From assembly GCA_001414345.1 (NCBI GenBank), contig LLCB01000024.1:186001-250000 (forward strand): 64,000 bases of DNA, in the 5' to 3' direction. Below the pieces are notes generated by a model. The model searched no databases and was not told the DNA's origin. It worked only from the letters and a program-made list of their open reading frames with translations. Made by a program: the position numbers and the translations under genes. Numbering within the stretch: position 1 is the stretch's first letter; the number at the start of each line of letters is the position of its first letter. Shown here in pieces: positions 58,518-64,000 of this stretch. The stretch is from Hymenoscyphus infarciens (Eukaryota > Ascomycota > Leotiomycetes > Helotiales > Helotiaceae).

Positions 58518-59559
58518 TTGCTTCTCTTGTGTGGATGCTTGCTATTTTAGCGAGTTTCTCCACCGTTTAGAGAGAGCTCTTGATATGTGTTCACAGTGGT
58601 GGACTGATGTGGTTGCTGGTGTTTTTGCATTGCTTTACTAGAGTTTGTTTTCTGGTTTTTCGTGCTGCGAGCTTTGTTTTATGGCTTTCAATTGGAGCCT
58701 TGGGTGTAGACCTTCACCGACTGCGTTTAAAAAGGGGTTGCTTTCAGAATGCATGTTTTCCTTTCCAAAATGGCGTTGATTGGATTTTTCTAAATTGGAG
58801 AGTTGGTTTTGCTTTGGTTTGCTTTAGTAGACAGAATTTTCTTTGGGCATTAATGTTCTCTCTGTTTGAGAATTGGGGGCCTGTGTCCTCAGAATGATGT
58901 TGAAAGGATGAACTGAAGTGTTTATTAGAACTAGAGTCATAGAGCAGCAGAGACTTTGGTAATAGATATCATATGATGCATATTTGACTCAACCTGCTAC
59001 CTCTGACTACGTGAAACAAAATATCAGACCAATGCAATAGTCACACTCTTAAGGGGCAACCTCTCGTTGTGTTGAGGCTGCAAGCAAGAACGTGGACCGA
59101 TGACTTGGCAGCCTGGAGGAAGCGAGTCTCCCCTCCACTCCCCCTCAACCATCCCATTAATCAATTCTCTTCGCCCAATATGGCCTCATCCAACGGCTAC
59201 CGGCACAGGAAGGCAGAGAAAACGCCAAAGTCAACCTTTCCCACTTCCCCACAAAATCGCGGACAAATTCCCTCCTCAACGCCGTGAAGTGACGCGGCTG
59301 CGAATCCTTCCTTCCCTTGAGGAACGAGACCGATTCCGCCAAAGACAAGTACTAAATGTTTCCCTATAACCATATACAAAAACCGAGGCTAATTTTACCT
59401 CAGTCCACATCTCAAACCGACGTCCTTCCCCCACTCGACGCCGTGAAGGTGCCCAGCAACACCTCTCGAACCCCATTTCCATTCCAAGAGACCAGACCTC
59501 CCTACCAACCCCCCAATCCTCCTCCAACGAACCTTAAGAACAAAACATAATACTAGACC
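58518..59559. other. Intergenic before methyltransferase
   Basis: No supported gene. The short plus-strand frames at 59069-59369 precede the methyltransferase start and may be upstream ORFs in its leader. Confidence 0.5.
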
Positions 59560-60883
59560 ATGTCTCAATCGAAGTCTCAAGCCGAGACTCCCTCCTCTTC
59601 CTCCTCCATTCAACCAACCATCTCATCAAAAGACCCAACCTTCCGCCTCTATACCGCCTCCCATGCTCAACAATACGCCACCTCCCGACCATCATACCCC
59701 CCTGCCCTCCTCCAGTTTATCATCGACCATCATGCTTCAACGGGCGGTCAATTCGGGAAATTCCTAGATGTAGGCTGTGGACCTGGGAACGCAACAAGGG
59801 ATTTGGCGGGGTCCTTTGATGAAGCGGTTGGTGTGGATGCCGGGGAAGCAATGATTTCAAAAGCCAGGGAGATCGGTGGGAAGACGAGGAAAGGAGGAGA
59901 TGTTAGGTTTCTAGTGTGTGAGGGGGAGAAGATTTCTGGGATCGCGGGGATGATGGGAGAAGGGGAGGGGAGTGTGGATTTAGTTGGGGTTGCTAGTGAG
60001 TTCTCCTCTCTCGTTTTTCCTTTTTGGGAGTTGGGCCAGGTAAGGAGATGGTAGTTGAAATGAAGGCGTGCGCTTCCTTCTTCCTGTCGGTTGAAAGGGA
60101 AAGGTAGTTCGCTAACCATGAAACTCCAGCTGCAGTAAGCTCCCCCTCTCTCGCTTACCCACCCCCTAACATCAAAAGGTCCACTGGTTCGACATGCCCA
60201 AATTCTACGCCGCAGCCGCCAAAGTCCTCAAGCCAGGAGGAACACTAGCTCTCTGGGCACGAGGTACCTTCCGCCCTCCCCTCCCAACTCATTTCAACCT
60301 TCCTAACAATTCACAAGTCTCATTTCTAGCACGTGGTATCCCAGGTAAACATCCCCCCAAAACCCCTCATCCTCACTCAACTAAGCTAGAATGAAAACGA
60401 GCAGATCCTAAATCACAACACCCCCTCGAACTCACAAACTTAATTCGCGACTTCAGAAATGTGGTATTGGGTCCATATGAATTGCCAGGAAATAGGTTGG
60501 TGGGAGATTTATACGATAACCTACCTCTTCCCTGGGAGGTGACACCACCCGTTCCCTCCCTCCCTCCCTCACATTTCAGGAAATACGATTTCGATCGCGG
60601 CGACGGAGGAGCTGGAGCTGGCGACTACAACAAAGGGGCAAATAATGATGAGGCTGGAAGGATATCAATGGCCGAAAGACAAACGACAACCCTCCAACAA
60701 GCCGAGAAGAAATTATCCACCGCTAGTCCGGTGACGCGGTGGAGAGAGGCGCATCCTGAGGTAGTTGGGACGGAGAGGGATTGTCTGAGGGTTTTTATTA
60801 GGGAGTTGAGGGGGGTGATTGGGGGGGAGGAGTTGGTTGATGGGTTTGCTACGACGGTTTTGTTGTTTAAGAAGGTTGGGTGA
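59560..60883 (+). CDS. Class I SAM-dependent methyltransferase (Tmt1/Crg1-like)
   Basis: Exons 59560-59995, 60130-60134, 60179-60263, 60330-60344 and 60405-60883 give 339 aa. The SAM-binding motif I FLDVGCGPGNATRDLA is at residues 68-83, followed by VGVDAGEAMISKA (motif II). The family text VGVATAVHWFDMPKFYAAA, then LKPGGTLALWAR, is restored only by using a 5-nt exon (60130-60134, CTGCA) between two introns with good CTAAC branches. The later part GPYELPGNRLVGDLYDNLPLPW is typical of the trans-aconitate / small-carboxylate methyltransferase group in fungi, usually cytosolic. The 15-nt fourth exon is less certain: joining 60263 directly to 60405 also keeps the frame. The substrate cannot be told. 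Confidence 0.85.
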
Positions 60884-63229
60884 GTTGGTTGTCGAGTGTT
60901 GGGTTCAGAGGTTTGGGGAGATGCGATATCTCGAATCGAATAGCACAAAAAGATTAATCTCGTCAGTTTGAATGGAAAGTAGTTTACAACACTCGTCGTT
61001 GCAAAAATCAAGCCCGGTTCCATTTCGATGACAAGTGCTATCCACATCCTTAGCGATTTACCAAACCCCTCCCCCTCAAACAAACGATCCAGGCCAGCTC
61101 TCCACCGCATCATCCTCACAGCTCAGCTCAGACCCCATAAACCTCGCCCTGCGAAGCCGTTTTTCTGCAAGGTCACGCATTTGTCTTAACAACAAATCTG
61201 CACATCATCAAAAACTCCCTTCCCAGCTTCCCAACTTCCCAACCGGACATCCGTACACAGGCCCTTCGTCACACAGAGTACGTGGGCTCGGTAGGTACCG
61301 GTAGTAAGTGCTACGCTGGTAATTCTTACCCTGTCTTAGGACTCGTGGTCGGGTTGATATGCCGACGGGACTTGGATTTCAAGGTCTGTTCAGCTCAGCT
61401 CGACTGTGGAGGTGGGAGTAGGACAGGAAAGAACCAGGGGGAGGGAAGTACGTTTCCCCTACTCAACGGAGCGACTAGATTGTGCTACTCACACCTCAAG
61501 ATGCAGAATCCAAGGGGGGTCAGGTGGTATCGAAGCCCCTCCAATTCAAGGTGGCATCAAGGTTGCTCCAACGCGCAACGCTTTCCAATCCGCATGCACC
61601 AGGAGGTTGAAGTGAGGTAGTATCACAGTCTCAAGTCCCGAGTGGGAATGAGCGGTTGGAATATGAAATCTGGGCGCTTCATCAATCATTACCTAGTCAT
61701 CGATATCATACGGAAGCCACCACTCTTCCACCCCCACTCTTCCTTTCGGCCAGCTCAAGGACGCTTTAGGATGTGCTTACTTAAGTGCGTAACCCGATGT
61801 GGTTAGGGGAGTGGGGGATTTCAGACAGGGGTGTAAAGTCCGAAAGAGCTCTTTACGCGAAAAGGTCGCGTCGACGCGTCTGCTCATTTCCTTTTGGACC
61901 ACTCACCACTCGATGATTCTGCACGCGCAAAGAGAGGGAGGGAGGGGGGGATGATGGAGAGATGATGAGTTGAGGCCAGCCTGGAGAAGGGGAAAGACGT
62001 TTCAATTACTTGTCTCTCCTGCATTGAGCTATGCATTGTATTTGTTTTGCTGGCCTGCCACCCCTCAGACAGTTCAGATGTTTTGCGTTTGCGGGGGAGG
62101 GCAGGGAAAAGGAAAGAAGTGTAGAGGGCAGATGGGAGGGCGATTGAGGGGCGGACAGCATGAGTGAGTGGGAAAGAGGTGGAGCATCACTTGGAAGTTG
62201 CCCAGGTGGAAGTTGGGTGGGGGGATGAGTGCAGATGCATCTGTAGAATGGTGGATAACCGCAGTACAGCAGCGACGTCGGGTCGCGTAATGTTGGTCTT
62301 CTTACCTACTCTTCTAAGTAAGGTTATCTTTATCGTGACTCCGTTGGAAGAGGGGCAGATAAAGATACAGTCGATCCGATCGATTGTTTATGTGGGGCAG
62401 GGATGAGGTTAAATGCATATCGTATATCGTTCTCACCGTGGTGGTGCAAGTACTGCCCGACTTCGCTACGAGAAACGAGAAACGAGAGTGGGCAGGGAGA
62501 GATTCAAGAGACAACGGGAACCTCAACACGAGGCGAGGCGGGAGTCTGCGGGGAGGGGAACGGGAAGGATGGGAGGGAGCTATGAACGAACTATACCTAT
62601 AAGTAGGTAGGTAGGTAGGACCTGAGCTCTGGGCCCAAAGGGAGAAAGGGAGAAAGGGAGAAAGGGAGAGAGAGAGAGAGAGAGAGAGAGACATGAGGTG
62701 GAGGTACATGTTTGATAGCTCTCTCTTCTCTCTCCCTCGTTGCCATCAAGTAATAGACCATTGGCACTAGTTCCTATTCTCCTCGTAGGTAGGTACTCTG
62801 TAGTAGGACAGCCAAAAGCGGATAGAGTGTGCACAGTGCACATGGTCACTTCACGAGGGTTCTGCCCCTGCCCATCGACTCGACAGGGGTTCCGGAGCAT
62901 TAACGCCTGCAATTATAACCGTTGCGCCCTCGACTCTCTTCCCTTCCCATCACCACCACCACCACCACCCGCATCGCATACACAAACACAACCACAACCA
63001 CCAAAATCACAACCACTCAACACCACCACGTCGCATAAACTTCAAATTATACGCAACGACAGTTCTGAGTTCTAGCAACAGATCCATACCACAATCGTCC
63101 CTCAATTCGAACTGATTCAACTTCCGAACCCAGCCGGCGCATCCAGTGGTGCCTGTTGAGCTGACCAAATCGCATCGCATTCGCGATCGCAACAACCATC
63201 TCTCACCACAACCATCTCTCACTACAACC
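60884..63229. other. Intergenic with microsatellites, promoter of right-edge gene
   Basis: About 2.3 kb with no gene of convincing composition. The frames at 61282-61620 and 62164-62406 lack motifs. Simple repeats are listed separately. A long CA/CCA-rich leader (62960-63230) precedes the next start. Confidence 0.5.
62598..62691. repeat. Compound microsatellites: (GTAG)n, (GGGAGAAA)n, (GA)n
   Basis: GTAGGTAGGTAGGTAGG near 62603 is followed by four GGGAGAAA-type units and about a dozen GA units up to 62691. Confidence 0.9.
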
Positions 63230-64000
63230 ATGCTCCTCCCATCCGCCTTCGCCTGCGACCCCTCGCAACCGTCGACTCCAAAAACTAGATTCCAATCACG
63301 CATGCTCTTCGCCTCACCACCCCTCTCACCACCTCCCTCCTCCTCCTCGACATCCTCACCTCCCGCGCTCAACAACCTCTTCTCAACATGTCGCGCCCTT
63401 CACTCCATGCTCCAACCCTCACCCATCCCTTCCCAACTCCCCTCTCCACCAACACAACACGCGGAAATGCCGGCTTCCCTGGCGTCACCGCCTAAATTGC
63501 GTTTGCGCACGAGGAATACCGAGACGACCCAACTCACTCCACGAAAGAAGATTACGAAACGCGCGCCTGCACCCGCAGCTCGAGGATTGCATAAGAGGAG
63601 GAGGGAATCAAACGAGCCGAGTCGCGAATCGATCGAACGACAGGAACAAGGAGAGAGTGAGGAAGCATGGACAGCACGAAACAAGGATTTCCAAGAAAAC
63701 CGACCTAGTACACCAAAACGCCAACGAATAGCACCCGAAGTCCTACCCCTCGGTCTGGAACGGGAAGATTTCCATACCTTGCATCTACAACAACAGCCCG
63801 AATTCAATTTCAACGTCCTCCAATCCATCGAACACCCCGCGCCTCAAAACCAAAATCACAACGAAAACGAACCTGCGCAGCCTGATGAAGAAAACGAGGA
63901 AGGAAATGAGTGGTCCACAGAGGAAGATCGCATCCTAGTCGAACTCGTCTTGGAGAAACTGAAATTGAGTAAGAGTGACTGGCAAGATTGCGCGAGGAGT
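63230..64000 (+). CDS. SANT/Myb-like domain protein, 5' part (runs off window)
   Basis: The frame opens at ATG 63230 and stays open for 257 codons to the last base, so the gene continues outside. The N-terminal part is Ser/Pro-rich with KTRFQSRMLFASPPLSP. Basic segments KLRLRTRNTE, TPRKKITKRAP and HKRRRE could be nuclear signals. From about residue 226 an acidic run leads into NEWSTEEDRILVELVLEKL and DWQDCAR, which has the W-spacing and acidic first helix of a SANT/Myb domain (W, EED, then W). Chromatin or transcription role is inferred. The antisense frame at 63400-63828 is a shadow. Confidence 0.75.
   Translation, partial: MLLPSAFACDPSQPSTPKTRFQSRMLFASPPLSPPPSSSSTSSPPALNNLFSTCRALHSMLQPSPIPSQLPSPPTQHAEMPASLASPPKLRLRTRNTETTQLTPRKKITKRAPAPAARGLHKRRRESNEPSRESIERQEQGESEEAWTARNKDFQENRPSTPKRQRIAPEVLPLGLEREDFHTLHLQQQPEFNFNVLQSIEHPAPQNQNHNENEPAQPDEENEEGNEWSTEEDRILVELVLEKLKLSKSDWQDCARS

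Overview
The window is nuclear DNA of a filamentous ascomycete (Pezizomycotina). The genes carry short spliceosomal introns (about 44-176 bp, mostly 46-61 bp, with GTAAGT-like donors and CTAAY branch sites). They include CYP51, a Zn(II)2Cys6 regulator, a fungal PAQR protein, Pds5 and a GPI-anchored cell-wall protein. AT-rich blocks show the C-to-T and G-to-A signature of repeat-induced point mutation (RIP). The class Leotiomycetes (Helotiales-like) is my inference from the look of CYP51 and of the lineage-type hypothetical proteins; it was not tested.

Layout. 1-3526: 3' end of CYP51 and a 7-TM PAQR/IZH3-type gene. 3527-5855: a satellite-like array of hairpin units, a 20-bp C run and a perfect 20-bp inverted repeat. 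5856-19295: housekeeping block with an unknown coiled-coil protein (-), PDS5 (-), a Ser/Thr-rich GPI protein (+) and mRNA guanylyltransferase (-). 19296-26863: about 7.6 kb with no supported gene. 26864-29666: a SANT/Myb-like gene (+) converging on IWR1 (-). 30342-30473: an unusual serine-type tRNA gene, then a Tourist-like MITE. 32335-34767: an intronless FAD/NAD(P)-binding protein with a membrane tail. 35666-36388: a headless reading frame. 37388-40182: an 8-exon Zn(II)2Cys6 regulator. 40771-41516: a Gfd2/YDR514C-type DEDDh exonuclease.

41735-46963 is a second class II tRNA gene whose intron was hit by a 624-bp hAT MITE (8-bp target duplication TATATAAA). That MITE was itself hit by a 4478-bp RIP-killed hAT transposon (8-bp duplication GCTAGGAG). 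46981-56933 is mainly AT-rich RIP relic sequence with eroded gene pieces, a cluster of short palindromes, a second Tourist-like MITE and a 754-bp deletion derivative of the same hAT. From 56934 normal coding density returns: a Cys-cluster/proline-rich protein, a SAM methyltransferase with a 5-nt micro-exon, and a SANT-like gene running off the right edge.

The most unusual signals are the two 81-nt class II tRNA genes. The first (anticodon AGA) is intact in its anticodon arm but carries a 51-bp insert in its T-arm with a complete spliceosomal intron grammar (GTAAGT, CTAAT, TAG), placed exactly so that its removal restores a perfect T-stem. The second has the long variable arm and G73 of a serine tRNA but reads CCA at the anticodon, and holds the nested hAT pair in its canonical-position intron. 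All of this is read by eye; no search or folding program was run.
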